The notes below the pieces were generated by a model, which searched no databases, had not been told where the DNA came from, and saw nothing but the letters and a program-made list of their open reading frames with translations. Below are positions 18,637-26,547 of a DNA stretch of 43,049 bases, one piece after another; position 1 is the stretch's first letter; the number at the start of each line of letters is the position of its first letter. Source of the DNA: an uncultured bacterium (GTDB taxonomy: Bacteria; Verrucomicrobiota; Verrucomicrobiia; Verrucomicrobiales; V1-33); the NCBI GenBank assembly GCA_903936775.1, contig CAIZWU010000006.1:1-43049 (forward strand), read 5' to 3'. Made by a program: the position numbers and the translations under genes.

Positions 18637-20097
18637 TTGAATCCTCTCTCTGAATACCAGCAGCAGCTGACCCGGCGGAACTTTTTTGGCCACAGCGGCC
18701 TGCGGCTGGGCGGCATGGCCCTGACTTATTTGCTGGGACGCGATCTTGCGGGGGCCGCCGCCCCCTCTGCGGTGCATCCTCCATTGCCCGGTCTGCCCCA
18801 CTTCGCCCCGAAAGCCAAAGCGGTCATCTACCTGCACATGAATGGCGGGCCCTCCCAACTGGATCTGTGGGACTATAAGCCCGGGCTGAAAAACCACTTC
18901 AACAAGGACCTGCCGCGTTCGTTTCTGGGGGAGCGTATCACCACCATGACCAGCGGGCAGACCAGCTTTCCGGTCGCGCCTTCCAAGTTCAATTTCGCCC
19001 AGCATGGCCAGTCCGGCCGGTGGGTGAGCGAACTGTTGCCCCACACCGCGAAAATTGTCGACGACATTGCCCTGGTGAAGACGGTCCACACCAACGCCAT
19101 CAATCATGACCCCGCCTGCACCTTCCTGATGACAGGCAGCGAGATTCCCGGCAAAGCCAGTCTGGGTTCGTGGATCAGTTATGGCCTGGGCTCGGCCGCG
19201 AACGATCTTCCGGCCTTTGTGGCCTTGATGCCGCGTTTCCCGGAAAGCGGCAATGGCCAGGCGCTCTTCAGCCGGATGTGGGGCAGCGGCTTTTTGCCGG
19301 GCCGTCATGCCGGAGTGGTGTTGCGGTCGGCGGGCGATCCGGTGCTGTATCTGGAAAATCCGCCCGGGGTGGACCGCAGTGACCGGCGGGCCATGCTGGA
19401 TGTGCTGAATCAATTCAACCAACGCAGCTTCGAGCGCAGCGGGGACCCTGATATTCAAACCCGGATTTCACAGTATGAAATGGCCTATCGCCTCCAGGCC
19501 AGCGTGCCGGAACTGGCGGACCTGTCCAAGGAATCGCCCGCTACGCTGGAGCTGTACGGACCGGAAGTGAAAACGCCGGGCTCTTTTGCGTCGAGCGCCT
19601 TGCTGGCCCGGCGGTTGGTGGAACGGGGGGTCCGGGTGGTGCAGATCATGCACCGCGGGTGGGACTCCCACGGCGACCTTCCCCACCAATTGGGCAATCA
19701 ATGTCTCGACACCGACCGCGGCACCGCGGCCCTCGTGCAGGACCTCAAGCAGCGGGGACTGCTGGACGACGTGCTGGTGATCTGGGGCGGCGAGTTTGGC
19801 CGTACCGTGTACTCCCAGGGCACCCTGACGCATGAAAACTACGGACGCGATCACCACCCGCGGAACTTCTGCATGTGGATGGCCGGCGGCGGCATCAAGG
19901 GCGGCATCGTCCATGGCGAAACGGATGATTTTTCCTACAATCCGGCCGCGGACCCAGTTCACATCAATGAGATCAATGCCACCATGCTCCATTGCCTGGG
20001 CATCGACCACGAACGTTTTTCCCTCAAGTTCCAAGGTCTTGACCAGCGCCTCACCGGGGTCGAATCCGTCAGCGTGGTGAAAAATCTGCTGGCCTGA
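18637..20097 (+). CDS. Tat-exported DUF1501 (sulfatase/alkaline-phosphatase-fold) protein
   Basis: A 486-residue protein read from a TTG at 18637; no ATG or GTG lies upstream of the signal sequence, and the next in-frame ATG would cut it. The N-terminus '[19 protein letters not shown]' is a twin-arginine export signal. The core has the DUF1501 motifs '[18 protein letters not shown]', '[14 protein letters not shown]', '[10 protein letters not shown]' and '[19 protein letters not shown]', which match the metal-binding frame of the alkaline phosphatase superfamily. It is encoded 19 bp after the PSCyt/PSD1 gene and almost certainly acts with it. Substrate is unknown; many relatives are simply annotated as DUF1501. 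Folded export through Tat suggests that it binds its metals in the cytoplasm first. Confidence 0.92.
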   Translation: MNPLSEYQQQLTRRNFFGHSGLRLGGMALTYLLGRDLAGAAAPSAVHPPLPGLPHFAPKAKAVIYLHMNGGPSQLDLWDYKPGLKNHFNKDLPRSFLGERITTMTSGQTSFPVAPSKFNFAQHGQSGRWVSELLPHTAKIVDDIALVKTVHTNAINHDPACTFLMTGSEIPGKASLGSWISYGLGSAANDLPAFVALMPRFPESGNGQALFSRMWGSGFLPGRHAGVVLRSAGDPVLYLENPPGVDRSDRRAMLDVLNQFNQRSFERSGDPDIQTRISQYEMAYRLQASVPELADLSKESPATLELYGPEVKTPGSFASSALLARRLVERGVRVVQIMHRGWDSHGDLPHQLGNQCLDTDRGTAALVQDLKQRGLLDDVLVIWGGEFGRTVYSQGTLTHENYGRDHHPRNFCMWMAGGGIKGGIVHGETDDFSYNPAADPVHINEINATMLHCLGIDHERFSLKFQGLDQRLTGVESVSVVKNLLA

Positions 20098-20743
20098 ACG
20101 GGGGCTCAGCAGGAGTTTGCGCACCTGCAGGCGAGGGAATTGCCTTTGGTCATCAGGTCTGAGCAGTGAGCCGACCGCACACCCCTGACCTGCAGGGCAC
20201 TTTAAAGAATCCTCCACTCTCCATTATTTTCCCGCCCGCCGGGTCGGAGAAGTCTCGTCATCACGGCAGGGCGATTCCTATCGCGGCAGGATGAGCCCTC
20301 ATGGTTCCAGAATCGCCTTTTTTGCCCTGATCAGCATCCCCGGGGGAAACAGCCAGCTCTCTCAGGCAGCCGATCCCACGGTGGATCCGCTGATCGCAGC
20401 GTTGGGCCGGGGCTGGGAGTTGCTGGTGGCGGGCAATCCCGCAGCGGCGGTGGAGCGTGCTGGGAAATGAAACGAATGGCTGGAAGCGCTAAGCCAGATG
20501 CCGGGGTGAACCCCTGGCTGAACACAGGCGGTCTCCAGAACTGGGCTTTGGTGGATGGGGGGAATCTCTGGAAGAGCGGGAGCAGATTCCCGTCATCGAT
20601 CCGATGTGAGGCCGGCGAGCTGGTGCCAGCGAGCGCAGGGAACACGGGACGAAATGGGGTGTGATCACCGGCCTGGCGCGGCAAGCCCGCATTCGAGGCT
20701 TTGGCGGGTTGAAGAGGGGAGTTTTCCCCGGATGGTCTGCATC
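20098..20743. other. Gap with gene debris or possible dispersed repeat
   Basis: No intact gene is supported here. A 58-codon frame from ATG 20291 ('ALISIPGGNSQLSQAADP', then 'ALGRGWELLVAGNPAAAVE') looks like a signal peptide and start of a mature protein that stops at 20467, which suggests a truncated gene. From about 20480 to 20700 the sequence reads in several frames without stops; one rightward frame ends in 'EAGELVPASAGNTGR'. This Ala/Gly/Pro-rich, multi-frame-open character is typical of dispersed intergenic repeats, but only one copy is in the window. Confidence 0.4.
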
Positions 20744-21160
20744 ATGACCTCATTCACCCTCCATTCCCGTCTCGCCGCTGGTTCCCATTTTCTGGGGAGG
20801 GCGGCGGATTGTCAGGTGCTCCTGAAGGAGAATGCCTCTTTCCCGTGGCTGTTGATCGTGCCGGAGGTGGCGGACGGGGTGGAGGATCTGCACCAGCTGG
20901 AGCCGGCCCGGTATGCCGAGGTGATGGAGTTGGTGCGGGAGCTGTCGCTGTTTGTGTCCGCGTATTTCAAACCGGACAAGCTGAACGTGGCCTGCATCGG
21001 GAATCAGGTGCGGCAAATGCACATCCATGTGGTGGGTCGCAGCGAAGGCGATGCGGCGTGGCCGGGGACGGTGTGGGCGAGCACCGTGAAGTCGCCTTGG
21101 GAGCCGGGGAGGGTGGGGGAAATCCGTGAGGCCGCGCGGCGGATACTCAATTTGGAATAA
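20744..21160 (+). CDS. HIT-family nucleotide-binding protein
   Basis: A 138-residue histidine-triad superfamily protein; such enzymes hydrolyse or transfer nucleoside-phosphate bonds (for example diadenosine polyphosphates). Visible motifs are 'PWLLIVPEVADGVEDLHQL' in the N-terminal strand region and 'QMHIHVVGRSEGDAAWPG' at 91-108. The triad is H93-x-H95-x-V97, so the third histidine is replaced, as in the DR2313/HIT-like bacterial subgroup with an HIHVIGR signature. ATG 20744 is preferred because the family begins just before this point; ATG 20732 is four codons upstream, and the frame further upstream reads through unrelated sequence. It converges with the glycosyltransferase gene, with 16 bp between the stops. 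Confidence 0.87.
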   Translation: MTSFTLHSRLAAGSHFLGRAADCQVLLKENASFPWLLIVPEVADGVEDLHQLEPARYAEVMELVRELSLFVSAYFKPDKLNVACIGNQVRQMHIHVVGRSEGDAAWPGTVWASTVKSPWEPGRVGEIREAARRILNLE

Positions 21161-21176
21161 GGGCCCCTCGCCCGCT

Positions 21177-22352
21177 TTATCCGTCGGCCAGTTTTCTAAT
21201 AACAGCGGATAGGGCGGCGTAGTCCTGCTCACCGCAACTCAGGCTGCGGGGTAATCCGGCACAGGCGGCCTGTTGTTTCCGCCAATCCGTTTCCGTCAGG
21301 CTTTCGAAAAAGGCGGGGAGAGATTCCTCGAGCGGCTCTGCGAACGTCCAGCCGGTAGTGTGCGAGGCGACCCAACGGCCGGTTTCGGTAGTGGCCTCGG
21401 CGAGAGCGGGGCAGGCGAAGAGTCCGCCTTCATACAGGCGATTCGGGAGGAGCCACGCGGAGTTGGTGCCGGCGTCGGCGAAGTCGAAAGTCCAGTTGAA
21501 ATCGATCCGGCGGTAGAGATCTGCGAGGTCGCCGGGATACTGGTAGGCCCCACCCCATTCCAAGTTGGGCAGGCCTTTCAGCAGGCTCTTGATCCCAGCG
21601 GCGTCGGTGCCTGAGGGGTAGCCTCGCAGGGAGAAATGCAGCCGGTCGGGGAAACGGACCGCGAGTTGCCGTATCAGCTGGATGCTGCGGCGGCAGCGGA
21701 AGGCGCCAAAGAGGCCGATCATCCACGGCCGGCCCTCGCGTGCGGTTTCACGCGTGAGGGAAGCGGCGGGGTTGGCTTCCGCGATTCCAGTCGAAGGATA
21801 CACTTTGTTCTCCAACAAAAAAACCGGACCGGTGAATTGCTGGAGTGGCGTGAAGTAGTTTTTGACGAAGCCGGGGGAGGTCGTCACGAGCAGTGCGGTC
21901 CGGAGCAGGACGAAACGTTCCACGGCCCGCAAGAGCCTCCCGCGCATGCCCTGGCCGAGCATGGCTGGCTGCACGTCGGCGAGTTCCAGCACCAGCGGGG
22001 CCGGACCGCCCGGCCGGCGTGCCATCCACCGCGCGGCGAGGGCGAGCAGGGCGTTGTCGGTATTCACCACGTAAAACGCCTGGGCTTGCCGCAGGGCGGC
22101 GCGATGCTTCCAAAGACGGGGCAGGCTGCCGAGAAAGACAAAGGCCCGTTTCAGGTATTTGCGGTTCTCGGTGATGCCCAGTTCCACATTTTCCCAAAAG
22201 GGGGCTTCCTCCACCTTGTCACGGTTCCGGTGGAACATGTAACCCAACACTTCCCAGCCGGTGGCCTGAAGGGCCGCGACCCGCTTCCTGACCCGGGCAT
22301 CGCCGCGCTCATGGGCGAAGCACGCGAGGAGGGGGCGGTCGGTTTCGGGCAT
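21177..22352 (-). CDS. GTB-fold glycosyltransferase (family 4-like)
   Basis: A 391-residue soluble protein. The N-terminal half has a Rossmann-like start ('LLACFAHERGDARVRKRVAAL', near residue 10) and a typical acceptor-side segment with 'FYVVNTDNALLALAARWMAR'. The C-terminal half begins 'WMIGLFGAFRCRRSIQLIRQLA' and contains 'LRGYPSGTD', 'PNLEWGGAYQYPGDLADLY' and 'NRLYEGGLFACPALAEATTE', the donor-binding end of glycosyltransferase family 4/1-like enzymes. It probably adds a sugar from a nucleotide-sugar donor to a surface polysaccharide or lipid; donor and acceptor cannot be told. It lies downstream of the EF-G paralogue on the same strand but behind that gene's terminator, so it likely has its own promoter in the 200 bp gap. 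Confidence 0.78.
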   Translation of the reverse strand: MPETDRPLLACFAHERGDARVRKRVAALQATGWEVLGYMFHRNRDKVEEAPFWENVELGITENRKYLKRAFVFLGSLPRLWKHRAALRQAQAFYVVNTDNALLALAARWMARRPGGPAPLVLELADVQPAMLGQGMRGRLLRAVERFVLLRTALLVTTSPGFVKNYFTPLQQFTGPVFLLENKVYPSTGIAEANPAASLTRETAREGRPWMIGLFGAFRCRRSIQLIRQLAVRFPDRLHFSLRGYPSGTDAAGIKSLLKGLPNLEWGGAYQYPGDLADLYRRIDFNWTFDFADAGTNSAWLLPNRLYEGGLFACPALAEATTETGRWVASHTTGWTFAEPLEESLPAFFESLTETDWRKQQAACAGLPRSLSCGEQDYAALSAVIRKLADG

Positions 22353-22489
22353 GAGGGCAACCCAGGAAGATTATGGGAAATGGAGGGAAATCAATGGCAG
22401 GAGCCAGCTCCGGCGGCAAAGGAACAACTGGACGTGGCGGTCGTTGGCGGAACGATCCCGCCACGAAGTCACTCACTGCCACCAAGGTG

Positions 22490-22533
22490 ATGAAAACAAA
22501 ACCCCGCTGCCCTTGGGAGGACAGCGGGGTTTG
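22490..22533 (-). terminator. Intrinsic terminator of the leftward EF-G gene
   Basis: A perfect 11 bp stem (22499-22509 with 22522-22532; AACCCCGCTG core) encloses a 12-base loop. Read leftward, the stem is followed directly by a T-rich run (TTTTGTTTT), starting 24 bp past the EF-G stop. This is a textbook rho-independent terminator. Confidence 0.88.
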
Positions 22534-22556
22534 CTGAAACGTGGGATTTGGCCCGA

Positions 22557-24653
22557 TTATTTGGCGGCGCGGAGGGCTTCTTCCTTGGCCTTGGCCTTGG
22601 CGATGACGTCGTCGGAGACGTTCTTCGGACAAGGGGCGTAGTGGCTGAACTCCATGGAGAACTGGCCGCGGCCGGAGGTCATGGTGCGCAGGTCGCCGAT
22701 GTAGCCGAACATGGCGCTGAGGGGGGCCTCGGCTTTGACGCGGATGCCGCCGGGGGTGCTGTCCTGGCCCTGGATCACGCCGCGCCGGCGGTTGAGGTCG
22801 CCGATCACGTCACCGACTTTTTCCTCGGGGGCGAAGACGTCGAGCTTCATGATTGGCTCTAGGATTTGAGGGCCGGCCTTGGGCATGGTTTGACGGTAGG
22901 CGGCTTTGGAGGCGATTTCGAAGGCGAGAGCGCTGGAGTCCACGGCGTGGGAACCACCGTCCAACAGGACGACCTTGAAGTCCAAACAGGGGTAGCCAGC
23001 GAGGGGGCCTTTGCTGACCATGCCTTTGAAGCCTTTCTCCACGGCCGGGATGTATTCCTTCGGCACGTTGCCGCCGACGACTTTGGACTCGAAAATGAAA
23101 CCGGTGCCGGCCTCGCCGGGCTCGATCCGGTAGTCGATTTTCGCGAACTGACCGGAACCACCGGACTGTTTCTTGTGGGTGTAGCTGTCGGAGATTTCCT
23201 TGGTGATGGTTTCACGGTAGGCGACCTGCGGCGCGCCGACGATAACCTCGACCTTGTGGGTGCGCTTCAGGATGTCGATTTTGATATCGAGGTGAAGTTC
23301 GCCCATGCCCTTGAGGATCATTTCCTTGGTTTCCTCGTCGGTTTCGACGCGGAAGGAAGGGTCTTCCTGGATCATCTTGCCGATGGCGTTGGCCAGCTTT
23401 TCAGCGTTGGCCTTGTCCTTCGGCGCGACGGCGATGGAGATGACGGGATCGGGGAAGACCATCGGCTCAAGAGTGGCCGGGTTTTTCTCGTCGCAGAGGG
23501 TGTGGCCCGTCTGCACGTTTTTCAAACCGACGATGGCGACGATGTCACCCGCTTGGGCAGAGTCGATTTCCTTGCGGTCATCGGCGTGCATTTCAACCAT
23601 GCGGCTGATGCGCTCGGTCTTGCCGGTAAAGGAGTTGAGGACGGTGTCGCCCTTTTTGATGGTACCCGAGTAGATGCGGGTGAAGGTGAGGGCGCCGAAC
23701 TTGTCGTCCATGATCTTGAAGGCGAGGCCGCGGAACGGAGCCTTGGGATCAATGATGGCGAATTTGCCGGTTTCGTTGCCTTCGGCGTCAACTTCGGGGA
23801 GAGGCCTCACATCAGTCGGGGACGGGAGGTAATCGACCACGGCGTCGAGCACGAGCTGGAGGCCCTTGTTTTTGAAGGAAGATCCGCAGTAGGTCGGGAA
23901 GAAAACGAGATCGATGGTGCCCTTGCGGATGCACTTTTTGAGGGTCTCGATGTCAGGCTCCACGCCTTCGAGATATTTTTCCATGGCGGCGTCGTCCTGC
24001 TCGACCGCAATGTCGATGAGGGCGGCGCGGTATTCCTTGGCTTTTTCCACCATGTCGGCGGGGATTTCTTCGATTTTGAAGTTTTCTGGCTGTCCAGATT
24101 CGTCCCAGACATGGGCTTTCATCGTGAGGAGATCGACTACGCCGGAGAAGTCACCTTCGATCCCGATCGGCAGGACCATGACAAGGGGGAGGGCACCGAG
24201 GATCTTTTTCACCTGGGCGACCACGCGGTAGAAGTCCGCGCCGGTACGGTCCAGCTTGTTCACGTAAATGACGCGGGAAACCTTGGAATCGTTGGCGTAG
24301 CGCCAGTTGGTTTCGGATTGGGGCTCCACGCCGCCGGAACCGCAGAACACGCCGACGCCGCCGTCGAGGACCTTGAGGGAACGGTAAACTTCGATGGTGA
24401 AGTCCACGTGGCCGGGGGTGTCGATGACGTTGAATTGGTAACCCTTCCAGAAGCAGGTGGTGGCGGCGGACTGAATGGTGATGCCGCGCTCGGCTTCCTG
24501 TTCCATGAAGTCCATGGTGGAGGCACCGTCGTGCACTTCACCGATCTTGTGGATCTTGCCGGTGAGCTTGAGGATACGTTCGGTGGTGGTCGTTTTGCCC
24601 GCATCAACGTGGGCGAAAATGCCGATGTTGCGGTATTTGCTGAGGTCCTTCAT
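22557..24653 (-). CDS. fusA2: Elongation factor G paralogue (EF-G2 type)
   Basis: A 698-residue translational GTPase. Motifs: G1 A14-T21 (AHVDAGKT), G3 D78-H82 (DTPGH), G4 N132-D135 (NKLD), followed by the beta-barrel domain 2, domain III, the ribosomal-S5-like domain IV ('[19 protein letters not shown]', '[15 protein letters not shown]') and domain V ('[17 protein letters not shown]'). The start ATG at 24653 matches the family start [17 protein letters not shown]; the frame is open for 127 more codons upstream but these are Pro-rich and not EF-G-like. The wording of many segments ('[17 protein letters not shown]', '[15 protein letters not shown]') is strikingly close to the second EF-G of gammaproteobacteria such as Vibrio, from memory. 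It is separate from the str operon, has its own terminator, and may be specialised for translocation or recycling under particular conditions. Confidence 0.95.
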   Translation of the reverse strand: MKDLSKYRNIGIFAHVDAGKTTTTERILKLTGKIHKIGEVHDGASTMDFMEQEAERGITIQSAATTCFWKGYQFNVIDTPGHVDFTIEVYRSLKVLDGGVGVFCGSGGVEPQSETNWRYANDSKVSRVIYVNKLDRTGADFYRVVAQVKKILGALPLVMVLPIGIEGDFSGVVDLLTMKAHVWDESGQPENFKIEEIPADMVEKAKEYRAALIDIAVEQDDAAMEKYLEGVEPDIETLKKCIRKGTIDLVFFPTYCGSSFKNKGLQLVLDAVVDYLPSPTDVRPLPEVDAEGNETGKFAIIDPKAPFRGLAFKIMDDKFGALTFTRIYSGTIKKGDTVLNSFTGKTERISRMVEMHADDRKEIDSAQAGDIVAIVGLKNVQTGHTLCDEKNPATLEPMVFPDPVISIAVAPKDKANAEKLANAIGKMIQEDPSFRVETDEETKEMILKGMGELHLDIKIDILKRTHKVEVIVGAPQVAYRETITKEISDSYTHKKQSGGSGQFAKIDYRIEPGEAGTGFIFESKVVGGNVPKEYIPAVEKGFKGMVSKGPLAGYPCLDFKVVLLDGGSHAVDSSALAFEIASKAAYRQTMPKAGPQILEPIMKLDVFAPEEKVGDVIGDLNRRRGVIQGQDSTPGGIRVKAEAPLSAMFGYIGDLRTMTSGRGQFSMEFSHYAPCPKNVSDDVIAKAKAKEEALRAAK

Positions 24654-25341
24654 GTCGGAGTGTGGCTTCTGGTTAGGGCGCGGGGGATCGTGCCGGGGGG
24701 CGAATCCGTAGTCGGGAATTGCGGTTTCGCAATCCTGGAATCGGTTTTGCAGTTTTTTTCCCGGGAGGATGGAGTCAACCCCCGCCGGAGCAGAAAGCAA
24801 TGCTTGGTTGGGTAGGTGGGCGCAGGGTTCTAAAAAAGGCTCCAGCCTGTGCAGCCAACCGTTTGGCGGCAAAAGGCAAGCACCGGGCACTTCTATTTCG
24901 TTATGTGGCCGGCGCCGCTGACGCCCGCACCGTCCAACCGTATGCGCCGGCGGCGGCAGGCAATAGGGGGTGGCCGCCTGCCGTATCTCAAGCCTGTTGA
25001 ATAGCCGGTGACGGGGAGTGGTCGGGGCCGTCACGAATTAAATCACGCTAATAAAACTGAGAAGAATGCAGTCAATAATCCGCTGGGTTTTTCCTGGGTG
25101 GCGGTATTGCACAAATTCTTACAAGGGCCCATTGTACAGCGCCGACAGGCTTTCCGTGACCATGCCCGATATCCTTCCCACGGACTTCTCGAGTCCCGGA
25201 TTGCTCCGTCAGTTGGAAATAACATGTGAAAATGGACGCATGTGACGCTGATGATAAAGGATGCCGAAATGCTATGGAAGGTCCGTCGGGAGAGGGTTCC
25301 GGCTTTCATGAGGGACAAGCAAAGAAAAGAACAAAAACCAG

Positions 25342-25369
25342 TTGCGAAGCGAAAAAAGCCTCCTATAAT
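25342..25369 (+). promoter_or_regulatory. Sigma-70-type promoter of the str-S10-spc operon
   Basis: TTGCGA (25342-25347) and a perfect TATAAT (25364-25369) are separated by 16 bp. Transcription would start near 25376 and leave a leader of about 165 nt before rpsL. It is the best housekeeping promoter in this gap. Confidence 0.65.
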
Positions 25370-25390
25370 CGCCCCTCCTTCCTCGGCCCT

Positions 25391-25484
25391 GCAAACTTCA
25401 CGGTTTGTGTTCCGCATAGGATTTATCGGAACGCAGTGCCGGAAAAGTTGCTGCGAATAGTTTGGTCGGACGCGTTGTCGTCCG
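25391..25484 (+). promoter_or_regulatory. Structured mRNA leader of rpsL
   Basis: Three consecutive hairpins lie between the promoter and rpsL: CAAAC/GTTTG (25392-25407), GTTCCG/CGGAAC with a 12-base loop (25409-25432) and CGGACG/CGTCCG (25467-25484). Structured leaders upstream of ribosomal operons often bind an operon-encoded protein such as S7 or S12 for autoregulation. Whether these hairpins do so is an inference. Confidence 0.35.
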
Positions 25485-25541
25485 GGTTTGGCTGTCCCGA
25501 TGGATCCTCTGGTGAGAGGGAAATCCACACTTTCAGACGCC

Positions 25542-25955
25542 ATGCCCACCATTAACCAGCTTGTCACCAAAGGACGCCGTCCCAAGACGGAAAAGTCCAA
25601 GTCGCCCGCTCTGGCCGATTGCCCACAGCGCCGTGGGGTCTGCCTCCAAGTGATGACCCGCACCCCGAAGAAGCCGAACTCCGCGCTTCGTAAGGTCGCT
25701 AAAGTCCGGCTCACCAACGGCTTCGAAGTCATTGCCTATATCGGCGGTGAAGGCCACAACCTCCAGGAGCACTCCATCGTCCTCGTTCGCGGCGGCCGGG
25801 TAAAGGATTTGCCCGGTGTCCGATACCACATCGTCCGTGGTTCGCTCGACTGTCTCGGCGTCGATAAACGCCGCAAGGGCCGTTCCAAATACGGTGCCAA
25901 ACGTCCGAAGCCCGGCCAACCCGCCGCTCCCGTCAAGAAGGGCGGCAAGAAGTAA
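25542..25955 (+). CDS. rpsL: 30S ribosomal protein S12
   Basis: A 137-residue protein of the small-subunit decoding centre. ATG 25542 gives the canonical start MPTINQLV; the frame continues 18 codons upstream but this is not part of the family. Conserved loops are present: '[13 protein letters not shown]', holding the lysine altered in streptomycin resistance, and '[15 protein letters not shown]', with the aspartate and lysine region in the usual forms, so a streptomycin-sensitive type is expected. The C-terminus is a basic Lys/Pro tail ([13 protein letters not shown]). It is the first gene of the operon, 47 bp before rpsG, behind a TATAAT promoter and a structured leader. No Shine-Dalgarno motif precedes it. 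Confidence 0.98.
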   Translation: MPTINQLVTKGRRPKTEKSKSPALADCPQRRGVCLQVMTRTPKKPNSALRKVAKVRLTNGFEVIAYIGGEGHNLQEHSIVLVRGGRVKDLPGVRYHIVRGSLDCLGVDKRRKGRSKYGAKRPKPGQPAAPVKKGGKK

Positions 25956-26002
25956 GCTTCTTCCGATTCTCCACTTTACTCAATTCTTACCGACTTACTC
26001 CT

Positions 26003-26476
26003 ATGGCCCGCAGAAAGCGCGTTTACAAAAAAGCCGACCTCAGGGACGCCCGTTACGACAGCTCCGTTGTCGCCAAGCTCGTCAACCGGCTCATGTATGA
26101 TGGTTCCCGTTCCGTCGCCGAACGCATCGTATATGCGGCGATCGACAAGGTGAACGATGGTGCCCAGACTGTGGACCCTCTCGAAATCCTGAACCGCGCC
26201 GTGGAAAACGCCAAGCCCCGTCTGGAAGTGAAAAGCCGCCGCGTCGGTGGTGCCACTTACCAAGTGCCGCTGGAAGTTGCTCCCGACCGTTCCGAGTCCC
26301 TCGCGATGCGCTGGCTGATCAACTTTGCCCGCAAGCGCAAAGGGGTCCCGATGCACCTCGCTCTCGCCAACGAGATCCGCGATGCCAGCACAAATCAGGG
26401 CAACGCCGTCCGCAAACGCGACGACGTGCACAAGATGGCCCAGGCCAACCGCGCCTTCGCCCACTTCCGCTGGTAG
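26003..26476 (+). CDS. rpsG: 30S ribosomal protein S7
   Basis: A 157-residue primary 16S rRNA-binding protein of the 30S head, where it nucleates assembly and lines the E site. Family motifs include 'DSSVVAKLVNRLMYDGSRSV', 'RRVGGATYQVPLEV' and 'KGVPMHLALANEIRDAS', ending in 'NRAFAHFRW'. Its size matches bacterial S7. In E. coli S7 represses its own operon, and a structured leader exists upstream of rpsL here, but no S7 site can be claimed in the 47 bp gap. The leader is pyrimidine-rich without a Shine-Dalgarno sequence. Confidence 0.98.
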   Translation: MARRKRVYKKADLRDARYDSSVVAKLVNRLMYDGSRSVAERIVYAAIDKVNDGAQTVDPLEILNRAVENAKPRLEVKSRRVGGATYQVPLEVAPDRSESLAMRWLINFARKRKGVPMHLALANEIRDASTNQGNAVRKRDDVHKMAQANRAFAHFRW

Positions 26477-26547
26477 TCTGCTTTCTGATCGCCGCTTCCT
26501 TTTCATTCATCATTTAGAAGAACTTTCTTTCTCCCTCCGTCCCCGTC

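Larger units (their letters stand above)
24654..25541. other. Long divergent intergenic region upstream of EF-G2 and the str operon
   Basis: About 890 bp separate the EF-G paralogue from rpsL. Short frames exist on both strands but none has a recognisable product. A 6 bp hairpin (ATTGCG, loop GTTT, CGCAAT at 24718-24733) lies 65 bp in front of the EF-G2 start. The str promoter and structured leader occupy 25342-25541. The remainder (about 24740-25340) shows nothing I can name, though an unannotated small RNA cannot be excluded. Confidence 0.6.

Noticed and set aside
16554..18716. 720-codon frame on the minus strand
   Set aside because: Antisense to the PSCyt/PSD1 gene, which has two CxxCH sites and conserved blocks.
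20555..20743. Extension of the HIT protein by 63 residues
   Set aside because: The upstream part belongs to a multi-frame open, non-genic stretch and has no counterpart in HIT proteins.
22866..24815. 649-codon frame on the plus strand
   Set aside because: Antisense shadow of the EF-G2 gene; composition is His/Asp/Val-biased with no domain.
24654..25034. N-terminal extension of EF-G2 by 127 residues
   Set aside because: The extension is Pro/Arg-rich without EF-G similarity, while ATG 24653 matches the normal family start.
25226..25555. Small ORFs between the EF-G2 and rpsL genes
   Set aside because: They overlap the promoter and hairpin leader of rpsL and have no recognisable product.
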